Shown here: piece after piece, positions 7,217-16,752 of the stretch
How positions within the stretch are numbered: the first letter of the stretch is position 1
Layout: each line of letters opens with the position of its first letter
Assembly (NCBI GenBank): GCA_025936205.1
Contig: JAICTU010000109.1
Span: 1-20,745 of the forward strand
Reading direction: 5' to 3'
Length of the DNA: 20,745 nucleotides
Source: Polyangiaceae bacterium
GTDB taxonomy: Bacteria > Myxococcota > Polyangia > Polyangiales > Polyangiaceae
Made by a program: the position numbers and the translations under genes
Notes under the pieces: model-generated
What the model was told of the DNA's origin: nothing
The model's database searches: none
What the model saw: only the letters and a program-made list of their open reading frames with translations

Positions 7217-7969
7217 ATGAGTGGGCATTCCAAATGGGCGACCATCAAGCGCAAAAAAGGCGCTCTCGACGCCGCCCGCGGCAAGGTGTTTACGCGGCTG
7301 ACCCGCGAAATTTCGATCGCCGCTCGCATGGGGGGCGGAGACCCAAACGGTAACGCCCGCCTGCGCAAGGCCATCGCAGACGCCAAGGCGGAGCAGATGG
7401 GCGGCGACAAGATTGATCGTGCCATCAAGCGTGGCACGGGCGAGATCGAGGGCGTCAGCTACGAAGAGGTGCTGTACGAGGGCACGGGGCCCGGTGGCAC
7501 GCTGCTGTTGGTCGAGGGCACGACGGACAACAAGAACCGAACCGTCGCCGAACTGCGCAAGATCTTCGACAAACACAATGGTGCCCTGGGCAGCAGCGGT
7601 ACCGCCGCTTGGGCGTTCGATCGCCGGGGGGCATTGACGGTCGACAAGTCGGCGACGGAAGAGCAGATCATGGAGTCTGCCGTCGAGGCCGGTGCCGAAG
7701 ACTACTCCAATGACGGAGAGAACTGGCTCGTCTACACACCGCTGGAGCTGCTGGACGAAATCACTGCGGCGGTCGAGAAAGCCAAGTTGCAGCTGGTCAG
7801 TAGCAAGATCGTCCAGGTGCCGAAGAACCGTAAAGAGCTCCGCGGCCGAGATGCGGAAGTGGCGCTGAACCTGGTCGAGGCGCTCGACGAGCACGACGAC
7901 GTGGGCAATGTCTACGTCGACTTCGACGTGCCCGAGGACGAGCTCCAGCGCATCGCGGATGCTTCCTGA
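7217..7969 (+). CDS. yebC: YebC/PmpR family protein (TACO1-like)
   Basis: The 250-residue product is a full-length YebC protein. It opens with the hallmark MSGHSKWATIKRKKGALDA and continues with RLTREISIAARMGGGDPNGN, EQMGGDKIDRAIKRGTG, YEEVLYEGTGPGG and the late segment AWAFDRRG. Family members have been described as transcriptional regulators (PmpR) and as translation factors. The mitochondrial homologue TACO1 supports translation, and bacterial members have been linked to relief of ribosome pausing at proline stretches. That is of interest here, since several neighbours carry Pro-rich linkers, but the link is inference. ATG 7217 is preceded by AAGGA at 7199-7203. The usual ruvC neighbour is absent. 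The gene ends 25 nt before a large hairpin. Confidence 0.96.
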   Translation: MSGHSKWATIKRKKGALDAARGKVFTRLTREISIAARMGGGDPNGNARLRKAIADAKAEQMGGDKIDRAIKRGTGEIEGVSYEEVLYEGTGPGGTLLLVEGTTDNKNRTVAELRKIFDKHNGALGSSGTAAWAFDRRGALTVDKSATEEQIMESAVEAGAEDYSNDGENWLVYTPLELLDEITAAVEKAKLQLVSSKIVQVPKNRKELRGRDAEVALNLVEALDEHDDVGNVYVDFDVPEDELQRIADAS

Positions 7970-7994
7970 GTAGGGCTTGCCGAGATCTGCAGGG

Positions 7995-8042
7995 GGTCTG
8001 AGCGAGTGGGCTGGCGCGGCGGCGCCAGCGCCCGCTCAGACC
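7995..8042. terminator. Hairpin between convergent yebC and CPBP genes (bidirectional terminator candidate)
   Basis: GGTCTGAGCG (7995-8004) pairs perfectly with CGCTCAGACC (8033-8042). After a small internal loop, CTGGCGC pairs with GCGCCAG around a GGCG loop. The right arm contains the TGA stop of the minus-strand CPBP gene (8036-8038). There is no T-run on either side, so it may act through stem stability or protect 3' ends. Confidence 0.6.
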
Positions 8043-8698
8043 AATGTCCACAGCGAATGCGTCGCGAAGTAGCTGAAAACTCCGTGTGCGATCAAACCGG
8101 GTAGTAGTCGCCCGGTGCGCTCCACGAGGAAACTCCAGCACAGGCCGCCCCCGAGGGCGGCGATCAGGAGCAGCGGGTTCTTGCCCGCGGTCGCGTCCTG
8201 AAGGGTGAACAGAGTGGGCGCGTGCACCGCGGCGTAGAGCAAGGCGCACGCGATCCAGCCTCTCCGTGGCCCCAGCAGGTCGCGCAATTCCAGCTGCAAC
8301 CAGCCGCGCCAGACGACCTCTTCACAGATCGCAGTCGCGAACAGTAGCAAGCTGCCCGGTACCCACGCGGGATCGCCCGCGAGCAGAAAGATACTGAACA
8401 GCCAGGCGCGGGCGCCGGTCCCGGGATGCAGCCACTGGCGTGCGAAGAACCAGGCTGCCGCCAGCAGCCCGAGGCCGACCAAAATGCCGATCGATGGGTC
8501 GCCGCGCCGGTAGCCCAGCAGCGCTGTGAGGCGCTCGCGGCGCGCCAGCTGAACCAACCCGAGTCCCGTCAGCAGCAGATAGGGCAAGCCGATGGCGAGC
8601 CACATGGTGGGACTGCCGGCGAACCCGGGGCGAAACGCGAAAGCGATGGCGCCGGCCAGCACCGCAACTACCGCTGCGATCCAAGCCACGCGCTTCAA
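8036..8698 (-). CDS. CPBP (CAAX protease/bacteriocin-processing) family intramembrane metalloprotease
   Basis: The 220-residue protein has about six to seven hydrophobic segments and the motifs of the CPBP/Abi family. Motif 1 is EEVVWRGW with E126, E127 and R131; motif 2 contains H159 in LLYAAVHAP; motif 3 contains H205 in GLIAHGVFSYF. Motif 3 normally reads HxxxN or HxxxD, and here the last position is Ser. The first two motifs are intact, so activity is plausible but not certain. Substrates of bacterial members are mostly unknown. I chose TTG 8698 because it overlaps the upstream coaBC stop as TTGA (8695-8698), a pattern of translational coupling; a GTG at 8689 is the alternative. The last codons fall within the hairpin shared with yebC. 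Confidence 0.85.
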   Translation of the reverse strand: MKRVAWIAAVVAVLAGAIAFAFRPGFAGSPTMWLAIGLPYLLLTGLGLVQLARRERLTALLGYRRGDPSIGILVGLGLLAAAWFFARQWLHPGTGARAWLFSIFLLAGDPAWVPGSLLLFATAICEEVVWRGWLQLELRDLLGPRRGWIACALLYAAVHAPTLFTLQDATAGKNPLLLIAALGGGLCWSFLVERTGRLLPGLIAHGVFSYFATHSLWTLV

Positions 8699-9990
8699 GT
8701 CGAGTGCTCTCGATGCAGCTGCGAGGCCAGAAACGCAGTGATCTGATCCGCCACCGCCGCCTTCGAGCCGGGGCCGAGGGGTTGCTCGCCGTCGCGAGTG
8801 ACCAGCACGGCTCGGGTTTCGTCCGTGCCAAGCGCATCGGCCGCGGCGTTGGCGACGATGGCATCGACGCGCTTTTGCGTGAGCTTGGCGCGCCCGGCGG
8901 CGATCAGGCGCTGTCCGCTCTGCGTTTCCACGGCAAAGCCGAGCAGGAACGGCCGCACCCCGGTGCGTGTAGCACCGATCTCCGCCAGCAGATCCGGGTT
9001 CGGCACCAACTCGATGGTGAGGTTGCCCGTCGAGCGCTTCATCTTGACGGGCGACACGTCGCGCGGCCGATAGTCGGCAACCGCCGCGCACATCACCACG
9101 GCGGCGACGGGTGCCTGTGGGTTACCAAGCGCTCGAGCCAGGGCGGCCTGCATATCCAGCGCGCTGCGCACGTCCAGGCGCTCGACCCCCGGCGGAGTCG
9201 CGAGCGCGACCGGGCCCGCAATCAAGTTCACGCGAGCGCCGCGCCGGGCGGCACTCTCTGCAATGGCAAACCCCATCTTGCCCGAGGACCGGTTGGTCAA
9301 TGCCCGCACCGGATCGAGATCTTCGAGCGTGGGCCCGGCAGTGACCACCAGCCTGAGACCCGTCAGGTCGCCGGCCCCCTGCGGCGCAGGCGGTGCGCTC
9401 GTCAGCCTCCGCACGATGGCGGCCGCGATCTCCTCCGGCTCCATCATGCGGCCCATCCCCTTCTCCCCAGAAGCGACCTCGCCGATCACCGGGCCCAGAA
9501 ACTCCCAACCAGGAACGCTCCGGAGGCGCTCGACGTTCCGCTGCGTCAGCGGATGCGCCCACATGGCGGGGTGCATGGCGGGCGCCGCCAGAATGGGACA
9601 GCGCGCGCAGAGCGCCGTAGCTGTAATCAGATCATCCGCCCGGGCCTCGGCCAGGCGCGCGAGCAGGTCCGCCGTCGCCGGTGCGATCACCAGAAGCTCG
9701 CTCCAGTGAGCCAGCTCCACGTGCGGTTCTCCGGAGCTTCCGAATAGGTCGTGCTGTACCGGGCGCCCCGTCAATCCCGCGAGCGTTGCCTGCCCCAGGA
9801 ATCGCTCTGCACTCCGGGTCATCAGAGGCTGCACCTGAGCCCCGTCGCGCAATAGCAAGCGAGCCAATGCCGCTGCCTTGTAAGCGGCGATGCTCCCGCT
9901 TACACACAATGTAAGCCGGCGACCTACCAGCCGCGGCTCGGCCGCTGGGGATGCGGGGGGGATTGCTTGCTCCATGATGGCCCGAGACAT
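8695..9990 (-). CDS. coaBC: Bifunctional phosphopantothenoylcysteine decarboxylase/phosphopantothenate-cysteine ligase
   Basis: This enzyme (Dfp) joins phosphopantothenate and cysteine and decarboxylates the product to phosphopantetheine, in coenzyme A synthesis. The 431-residue product has both domains. The N-terminal flavoprotein (CoaC, about 20-195) carries LCVSGSIAAYKAA, the active-site H95 in VELAHWSELL, and the FMN-binding APATADLLARLAE. The C-terminal CoaB domain (about 210-431) has VVTAGPTLEDLDPVR, TNRSSGKMG, CAAVADYRP and the SPVKMKRS lysine motif. Two CoaC positions differ from E. coli: the PxMN motif reads PAMHPAMW (H140), and the flap motif ACGxxGxGRM reads ASGEKGMGRM (S174 for Cys). 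Start choice is ATG 9990 or ATG 9975; neither has a clear Shine-Dalgarno, and homology begins about residue 22. Longer upstream frame has no homology. Confidence 0.93.
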   Translation of the reverse strand: MSRAIMEQAIPPASPAAEPRLVGRRLTLCVSGSIAAYKAAALARLLLRDGAQVQPLMTRSAERFLGQATLAGLTGRPVQHDLFGSSGEPHVELAHWSELLVIAPATADLLARLAEARADDLITATALCARCPILAAPAMHPAMWAHPLTQRNVERLRSVPGWEFLGPVIGEVASGEKGMGRMMEPEEIAAAIVRRLTSAPPAPQGAGDLTGLRLVVTAGPTLEDLDPVRALTNRSSGKMGFAIAESAARRGARVNLIAGPVALATPPGVERLDVRSALDMQAALARALGNPQAPVAAVVMCAAVADYRPRDVSPVKMKRSTGNLTIELVPNPDLLAEIGATRTGVRPFLLGFAVETQSGQRLIAAGRAKLTQKRVDAIVANAAADALGTDETRAVLVTRDGEQPLGPGSKAAVADQITAFLASQLHREHST

Positions 9991-10053
9991 TGCCGAGCGT
10001 ACGCCGGGGCCGGCCAAAGAGGCAATTGCAGCCCCGGCGGTGAGACAAGATTC

Positions 10054-10082
10054 TTTGCATCCATAAATCGGCGAACTATGAC
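10054..10082 (+). promoter_or_regulatory. Candidate sigma-70-like promoter for the kinase gene
   Basis: TTTGCA (10054-10059) and TATGAC (10077-10082) are spaced by 17 nt, each matching four of six consensus bases. It lies in the relatively AT-rich part of the gap between the divergent coaBC and kinase genes and would give a leader of about 110 nt. Confidence 0.35.
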
Positions 10083-10198
10083 GCTGCGGTGTACTCGCCG
10101 CCGCCAGAGAGCGCGAGCCTCTGGGCGACTGAGACCGCAACGAACGCTCGTGGAGCGCGCCGGGGACGGCGGCCCCGGAAGCCGGCCCATCTGATAGA

Positions 10199-12028
10199 AT
10201 GTCCGGTGGTGGTCGCATGGTAGTCAGCAACCAGCAGGCCGCCGCTCGACCTCGGATCGTCGGTCGCTACGCGCTGTTTGACGAGATCGCCGCGGGAGGG
10301 ATGGCGACCATTCATCTCGGGCGCTTGGTAGGTCCGGTGGGGTTCTCCCGCACCGTGGCCATCAAGACGTTGCATCCGCAGTTCGCGAAGGATCCCGAGT
10401 TCGTAGAGATGTTTCTGGAAGAGGCGCGCCTCGCCTCTCGCATTCAGCACCCCAACGTGATCAGCACGCTGGATGTGGCGACGGCCGAGGGCGAGGTATT
10501 CCTGGTGATGGAATACGTGGCCGGGGAATCCCTGGCCAAGCTGGTGCGCAGTGCCTTGAAGAAGGGCGAGCGTATGCCGGTGGAGATCGGCGTGAGCGTT
10601 CTGTCCGGAATGTTGCACGGCTTGCACGCCACCCATGAGGCGAAGAACGAGCAGCTCGAGCCGATGCACATCGTGCACCGTGACGTCTCTCCGCAAAACG
10701 TGCTCGTGGGCCTCGACGGCGTCGCGCGCATCTTCGACTTCGGCGTGGCCAAAGCGGCCGCGATGCGCTCGCAGGCGACGAGCGACGGTCAGATGAAAGG
10801 CAAGCTGAGCTACATGTCCCCCGAGCAGCTCAACAGCCGCGAGGTGGACCGGCGTACGGACGTGTTCGCCGCGGGCGTTGTTGCCTGGGAGTGCTTGACG
10901 GGGCGTCGGCTTTTCTCCGGTTCAGATCCGGGCGAGGTGCTGGCCAAGGTGCTGACCCTGGATGTGACGCCCCCGATCGAGGTCCTACCCAGCATCCCGC
11001 GCGGTCTGAGCGATGCGGTGATGCGAGCGCTCGAGCGCTCACCGGAGCAGCGCTGGCAGACTGCACGGGACTTTGCGATCGAGCTGGAGCGCAACAGCGC
11101 GCTCGCTGCACCGCATGCCGTGGGCGACTGGGTGGAGCGCAACGCCAGCGAGGCCGTACAGGATCGGCGGCGGCGCGTCGAACTGGTCGAGCGAGCCTCG
11201 GTGGAACTCGGGCATCTGACCGTGGACAGCGTCGCGGCGGGACTGCCGAGCGCCCCGCTCGACTCGGGCGCGGTGGCGGAAGCACAAGCTCTCGACACTT
11301 CTGACTTCGCCAGCGCCGGTTCCGGTACTTCGCGCTCGTCCAACCTGACCGTGAGCAGCAGCGCTGCTGCTCAGACGCCGGCTCAGAGCCGGCGCTGGGG
11401 TCTCTGGCTCAGTCTCACGATGCTAGGCGCTGCGGCTGCTGTTGCACTTTGGTATTGGCAGCAAGGCGGATTCGATGAGCCGGACGCGACACCGCCCGCG
11501 GCGAGCTTGCCCGAACCCCAGAGCGACGTGCACTCGAGGTCAGGCAATCTGCCCGATCAGCCTGGCGCCGAGAAAAATCCGCCCGCGAAAGAGCCTCGGC
11601 CGCGCGGCACGGGCGGAGCTTCGAGCGGCGCAGAGGGCAGCGTCCCGCCGGTGCTTCAGATCGACTCCTTGCCTGAGCAGGGGCACCTGGTGGATGCGGG
11701 CGCAGACTCGACGAGTGTGGCAGCGGTCGAGCGCGATCGGGCCGAGCACGCCGGGGATCACGCCGCGACGCATCGCGTTCGCCGCCTCGGCAAGCGCGGT
11801 GGGGGCAAGAACGCCCGTGATGAGGTCCCGGTGACGTCCGCAGATAAGCCCGGCAAGCCCACCGCGGTTGCTGCAACCCCGGCGCCCAAGGAGCAGGCCG
11901 CCCCGGCGGGCGCACCAGCCCCGAGCCCTGCGGCGGATCCGGCGGCACCCGCGACGAAACCGGATTGCGACCCGCCCTGGTACTTCGATGCCAAGGGCAT
12001 TCAGCGCGCCAAGCCCGTCTGTCTTTAG
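10199..12028 (+). CDS. Transmembrane Ser/Thr protein kinase (Pkn type)
   Basis: This 609-residue receptor-like kinase has an N-terminal cytoplasmic kinase domain (about 23-295). It shows a Gly-rich loop AAGGMATIHLG, ATP lysine K56 in VAIK, helix-C E75, HRDVSPQN (H160, D162, N167), DFG (D180) and the SPEQ segment. Ser replaces the usual Lys in the catalytic loop; this HRDVSPQN form is common in myxobacterial kinases and is not a sign of a dead enzyme. After a linker comes one membrane segment (400-420, WGLWLSLTMLG...). Then follows a Pro/Ala/Glu-rich extracytoplasmic region of nearly 190 residues, with no folded sensor domain. It ends in a compact two-cysteine motif, CDPPWYFDAKGIQ...KPVCL (C590, C608). 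ATG 10199 is chosen; ATG 10217 is possible. The exported protein gene behind it, 120 nt away, may be a partner. Confidence 0.93.
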   Translation: MSGGGRMVVSNQQAAARPRIVGRYALFDEIAAGGMATIHLGRLVGPVGFSRTVAIKTLHPQFAKDPEFVEMFLEEARLASRIQHPNVISTLDVATAEGEVFLVMEYVAGESLAKLVRSALKKGERMPVEIGVSVLSGMLHGLHATHEAKNEQLEPMHIVHRDVSPQNVLVGLDGVARIFDFGVAKAAAMRSQATSDGQMKGKLSYMSPEQLNSREVDRRTDVFAAGVVAWECLTGRRLFSGSDPGEVLAKVLTLDVTPPIEVLPSIPRGLSDAVMRALERSPEQRWQTARDFAIELERNSALAAPHAVGDWVERNASEAVQDRRRRVELVERASVELGHLTVDSVAAGLPSAPLDSGAVAEAQALDTSDFASAGSGTSRSSNLTVSSSAAAQTPAQSRRWGLWLSLTMLGAAAAVALWYWQQGGFDEPDATPPAASLPEPQSDVHSRSGNLPDQPGAEKNPPAKEPRPRGTGGASSGAEGSVPPVLQIDSLPEQGHLVDAGADSTSVAAVERDRAEHAGDHAATHRVRRLGKRGGGKNARDEVPVTSADKPGKPTAVAATPAPKEQAAPAGAPAPSPAADPAAPATKPDCDPPWYFDAKGIQRAKPVCL

Positions 12029-12148
12029 CCCGGGAACGCGCGGTGCGGCGTCCGCGCAGGACTCGCGCATTTCTGCTCTGGCGCCAGGTTCACACCGGCG
12101 CGAGCGTCTTGGCGTGAGGGGCGAGGTCACGTATAAGAGTAGATCGTC

Positions 12149-13150
12149 ATGCTGAGACACTCGGCAATGGGATCGAGCAACGGCTGGGAAGGCTTGGAAC
12201 TCGCGAGGCGCCCGAAGTGGGGCATCGCCTGTATGGGTTCGATCATCGGCACCGCCCTGTGGGCCTTGCCTGCCGCAGCGCAGGAGGCCGCCCCCAGCAA
12301 GGCGAGCTGTGCGGAAGCCTACGAGTCAGCGCAGGAGAGCAGGGTTTCGGGTGCGTTGCAGCAAACGCGCTCGCGCCTCGCGTATTGCGCTCAGACCGAG
12401 TGTCCTTCGTTCGTGCAGAAGGATTGTGCGCGCTGGCTCGAAGAAGTCGACAAGGAGCTTCCGAGCGTCGTGGTGTCTGTTGTGGGGCTCGAGCCAGACG
12501 CCTCCGGCGCGTCCAGTACGCAACCGTTGAGTTTGAAGATTGACGGCCACGATGTGCCGGAGCCGCTGTCTGGCAAGGCGATCAGCCTCGATCCCGGCAA
12601 GCACGACCTGGTGCTCGAACGGCCCGGCGCCGAACCGATCACGCGCACGATCCTCGCTCAACAGGGCGTGCAGAACCGCAACGTGGAGTTCCGCCTGGGG
12701 ATGGCTCCGGCTGCGGGCGATGGCGCGACCAGCATGGACCTGGATAGCGCGAGAGCCAGCAGCTCTCCGATGCGCACCGGGGCGTACGTCGCCTGGGGCG
12801 TGGGCGCGGTCGGGCTGGGCGCGTTCGCGGTGCTCGGAACTCTGGCGCGGACCGACAAGGATCGCTTCGAGGAGGAGTGCGCGGGGCAGACCAACGATCC
12901 CACGAAAGTGAGGCCCGGAGTCTGCCTCGACACGACGCTGGATGACCGCAAGTCGACCTACGAGCGCGAAGAGGTGATGGCGGACATCGGCCTACTGACG
13001 GGCATTGTCGGCGCAGCCACGGGCACCGTGCTCTTCCTACTTTCGAAGGACAGCGGCGCTGCCTCGAAGTCGGAAGACAGTGCGTCGCTGCACCTCGATG
13101 TATCGCCCACCGTCGGTGGGGCCTGGGCAGGAGTCCGCGGCGCGTTCTAG
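12149..13150 (+). CDS. Exported PEGA-like protein with two C-terminal membrane segments
   Basis: This 333-residue protein has no catalytic family that I recognise. A basic region (RRPK) and hydrophobic stretch (about 24-44) ending in PAAAQEA form a likely signal peptide, cleaved after A44. The Cys-rich region has C54, C80, C85 and C93 in the pattern C..AYESAQ...CAQTECPSFVQKDCARWLEEV, then PSVVVSV. A PEGA-like beta domain follows (about 108-184, with SLKIDGHDVPEPL and SLDPGKHDLVLERPG). Two hydrophobic segments (about 211-233, 277-299) flank a loop with C244 and C259. This build is repeated in many myxobacterial exported proteins of unknown role and is often encoded near Ser/Thr kinases. ATG 12149 or ATG 12167 are both possible; both precede the signal peptide. 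No obvious terminator separates it from the kinase gene, so co-transcription is likely. Confidence 0.82.
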   Translation: MLRHSAMGSSNGWEGLELARRPKWGIACMGSIIGTALWALPAAAQEAAPSKASCAEAYESAQESRVSGALQQTRSRLAYCAQTECPSFVQKDCARWLEEVDKELPSVVVSVVGLEPDASGASSTQPLSLKIDGHDVPEPLSGKAISLDPGKHDLVLERPGAEPITRTILAQQGVQNRNVEFRLGMAPAAGDGATSMDLDSARASSSPMRTGAYVAWGVGAVGLGAFAVLGTLARTDKDRFEEECAGQTNDPTKVRPGVCLDTTLDDRKSTYEREEVMADIGLLTGIVGAATGTVLFLLSKDSGAASKSEDSASLHLDVSPTVGGAWAGVRGAF

Positions 13151-13159
13151 CCAGAAACC

Positions 13160-13180
13160 CGCGGTCGGCGCGGGACCGCG
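13160..13180. terminator. Hairpin between convergent PEGA-like gene and feoB
   Basis: CGCGGTC (13160-13166) pairs perfectly with GACCGCG (13174-13180), with a 7-nt loop. It occupies the 43-nt gap between two convergent stop codons. There is no T-run, so it is a candidate bidirectional terminator only. Confidence 0.45.
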
Positions 13181-13193
13181 CCCTACCCGGCCG

Positions 13194-15439
<2,246 letters not shown>

Positions 15440-15443
<4 letters not shown>

Positions 15444-15778
15444 GGAGCGCTCTTGGCCAGCCCGCTGACGGCACGCGGCCGAGCAGACTCCCAAGCGCGA
15501 GCAGATGCCGGCGACGCATTCGGCGATGCTCCGCCGGCGACGGCCGTGGCCGCGAGCGGCTCTACCTGTACTTGCTTCGCTTCGGCAGCTCGGATGGACA
15601 GGTTACAACCTCGAACCGAGAGCTCGAGCGGATCGCCAAACGGCGCGATCCGCAGCACCTCGACCTTGATGCCCGGAATCAGCCCCAACTCCATCAACCG
15701 GCGTCGGAACGAGCGGGCACCGCCCACTTCCTCAACGATCACGGCGGAACCCGGAACGACCTGGTCGAGAGTCTGCAT
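15440..15778 (-). CDS. feoA: Ferrous iron transport protein A, with C-terminal extension
   Basis: FeoA is a small SH3-like cytoplasmic protein needed for FeoB-dependent Fe(II) uptake. The core (about 1-72) has the family pattern: PGSAVIVEEVGG, RRRLMELGLIPGIKVEVLRIAPFGDPLEL and LSIRAAEAKQVQVEPL. Typical FeoA is about 75-85 residues; this one is 112, with an Ala/Ser/Pro-rich tail of about 37 residues that is probably disordered. ATG 15778 is the only sensible start. It is translationally coupled to feoB by a 4-nt overlap, and a Fur-box candidate lies 27 nt upstream, so iron repression of the pair is likely. Confidence 0.93.
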
Positions 15779-15804
15779 CGATCGAGCTGTCCTAGTAACC
15801 TAAA

Positions 15805-15819
15805 TGATAACCGTTTTCA
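15805..15819 (-). promoter_or_regulatory. Candidate Fur box upstream of feoAB
   Basis: TGATAACCGTTTTCA is a 7-1-7 inverted repeat; the halves TGATAAC and TGAAAAC (complement) differ at one position. It matches the Fur core TGATAAT-n-ATTATCA at 11 of 14 arm positions by my count. It overlaps a second, perfect 7-1-7 palindrome, CCGTTTTCAAAACGG (15811-15825). It lies 27 nt before the feoA start and 123 nt before the GT2 start on the other strand. Confidence 0.72.
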
Positions 15820-15841
15820 AAACGGAAACCCGTGAATTAAG

Positions 15842-15861
15842 CAGGCCTATCAATAGGCCTG
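15842..15861. promoter_or_regulatory. 20-bp perfect dyad, operator or hairpin
   Basis: CAGGCCTAT (15842-15850) and ATAGGCCTG (15853-15861) are perfect 9-bp inverted repeats separated by CA. A two-base gap is poor for an RNA loop but normal for a dimeric regulator site. It lies 80 nt before the GT2 start and 63 nt before feoA, in an AT-enriched stretch. The cognate regulator is unknown. Confidence 0.45.
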
Positions 15862-15941
15862 TAAGATTGAGGCGTCCCAGGACGAAACGACCGGCGCTCT
15901 GGTTGAGTGATTTCGAGTCGGGCAGTAATACGCACGGCCGC

Positions 15942-16664
15942 ATGTCAGAAGCCCAGTCCCCGCCGCGCATCTCCATCGTCATTCCCGTTTACAACGAAGA
16001 GGCGATCCTGCGCTCCGCCATCGTCGACTTGCGGGAACGCTTGTCGCCGCTGGGCTGGAAGTATGAGGTGATCATCGCGGAAAATGGCTCTCGGGACAAA
16101 ACTGCCGAGCTGGCACGCGCGCTCTGTGACAAGTACCCGGAGCTGCGTGCGCTCAGCACGGGCGAGCCCAACTATGGCAATGCGCTACGCGAGGGCATTC
16201 GGGCAGCTCGCGGTGAATTCGTGCTCTGCGACGAAATCGACCTTTGCGACACCGACTTTCATCAAGCGGCGGTGCAGGAGCTGGAATCTGGCGAGACCGA
16301 TCTGGTGATCGGCTCCAAGCTGATCGCGGGAGCGCGCGATCAGCGGCCCATGGTGCGCCACGCGGCGAGCATCGCGTATACGGCGCTGCTGCGCGGTCTG
16401 CTGGGCTTTCGCGGCACGGATACACACGGGCTCAAGGCGTTCCGGCGCCTGGCGCTGTTGCCGCTCGTGGAGGCGTGTGTCGCGGATCGGGACGTCTTCG
16501 CGAGCGAGTTCGTGATCCGCACCTATCGCAGCGGTAAACGTGTCGTCGAGATTCCGATCCAGGTGCTGGAGAAGCGCCCGCCCTCGATCAACCTATTCAA
16601 GCGTGTCCCGAACGTGCTCACGAACCTGGCCAAGCTGACCTGGGCGATCCGGGTTCGCGGCTGA
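15942..16664 (+). CDS. Family 2 glycosyltransferase (DPM1/polyprenyl-phosphate transferase-like)
   Basis: This 240-residue GT-A fold protein has the family 2 start ISIVIPVYNEEAILRSAI, then EVIIAENGSRDKTAELAR, a nucleotide-binding pattern, and the acidic metal-binding segment FVLCDEIDLCDTDFH (D97-D100 region). The later part (TDTHGLKAFRR, DRDVFASEFVIRTYRSG, KRVVEIPI) resembles dolichol-/undecaprenyl-phosphate sugar transferases. It lacks the C-terminal membrane helices some members have, so it is likely cytoplasmic or peripheral. I chose ATG 15942 because homology starts there; the frame is open to 15804, but that part covers the Fur box and dyad. The Hedgehog-like lipoprotein gene follows after 88 nt on the same strand. 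Donor and acceptor are unknown. Confidence 0.9.
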   Translation: MSEAQSPPRISIVIPVYNEEAILRSAIVDLRERLSPLGWKYEVIIAENGSRDKTAELARALCDKYPELRALSTGEPNYGNALREGIRAARGEFVLCDEIDLCDTDFHQAAVQELESGETDLVIGSKLIAGARDQRPMVRHAASIAYTALLRGLLGFRGTDTHGLKAFRRLALLPLVEACVADRDVFASEFVIRTYRSGKRVVEIPIQVLEKRPPSINLFKRVPNVLTNLAKLTWAIRVRG

Positions 16665-16709
16665 TCGTCGCAGGTTTGTTGGAGCCGGAGGCGCGCTTCG
16701 GCGACGCTG

Positions 16710-16739
16710 GCGATGGTCCGCTGGGCGATGGCCCACTGG
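16710..16739. repeat. Two tandem 15-bp units just upstream of the lipoprotein gene
   Basis: GCGATGGTCCGCTGG (16710-16724) is followed directly by GCGATGGCCCACTGG (16725-16739), 13 of 15 bases identical. The pair ends 13 nt before the ATG at 16753. It may be a regulatory direct repeat or a chance slippage product. Confidence 0.5.
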
Positions 16740-16752
16740 GCAACATGCCAGC

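Noticed and set aside
10670..10700. Kinase as a pseudokinase because HRDxK is HRDVS
   Set aside because: K56, D162, N167 and DFG are all present, and the HRDVSPQN form is common in myxobacterial kinases.
12078..12087. Palindrome CTGGCGCCAG between the kinase and PEGA-like genes
   Set aside because: A 10-bp GC-rich palindrome is expected by chance in this composition and no T-run or promoter element goes with it.
15903..15931. TTGAGT and TAATAC as a promoter giving a nearly leaderless GT2 mRNA
   Set aside because: Spacing is 17 nt but the -10 matches only three of six bases, so it is too weak to report as a feature.
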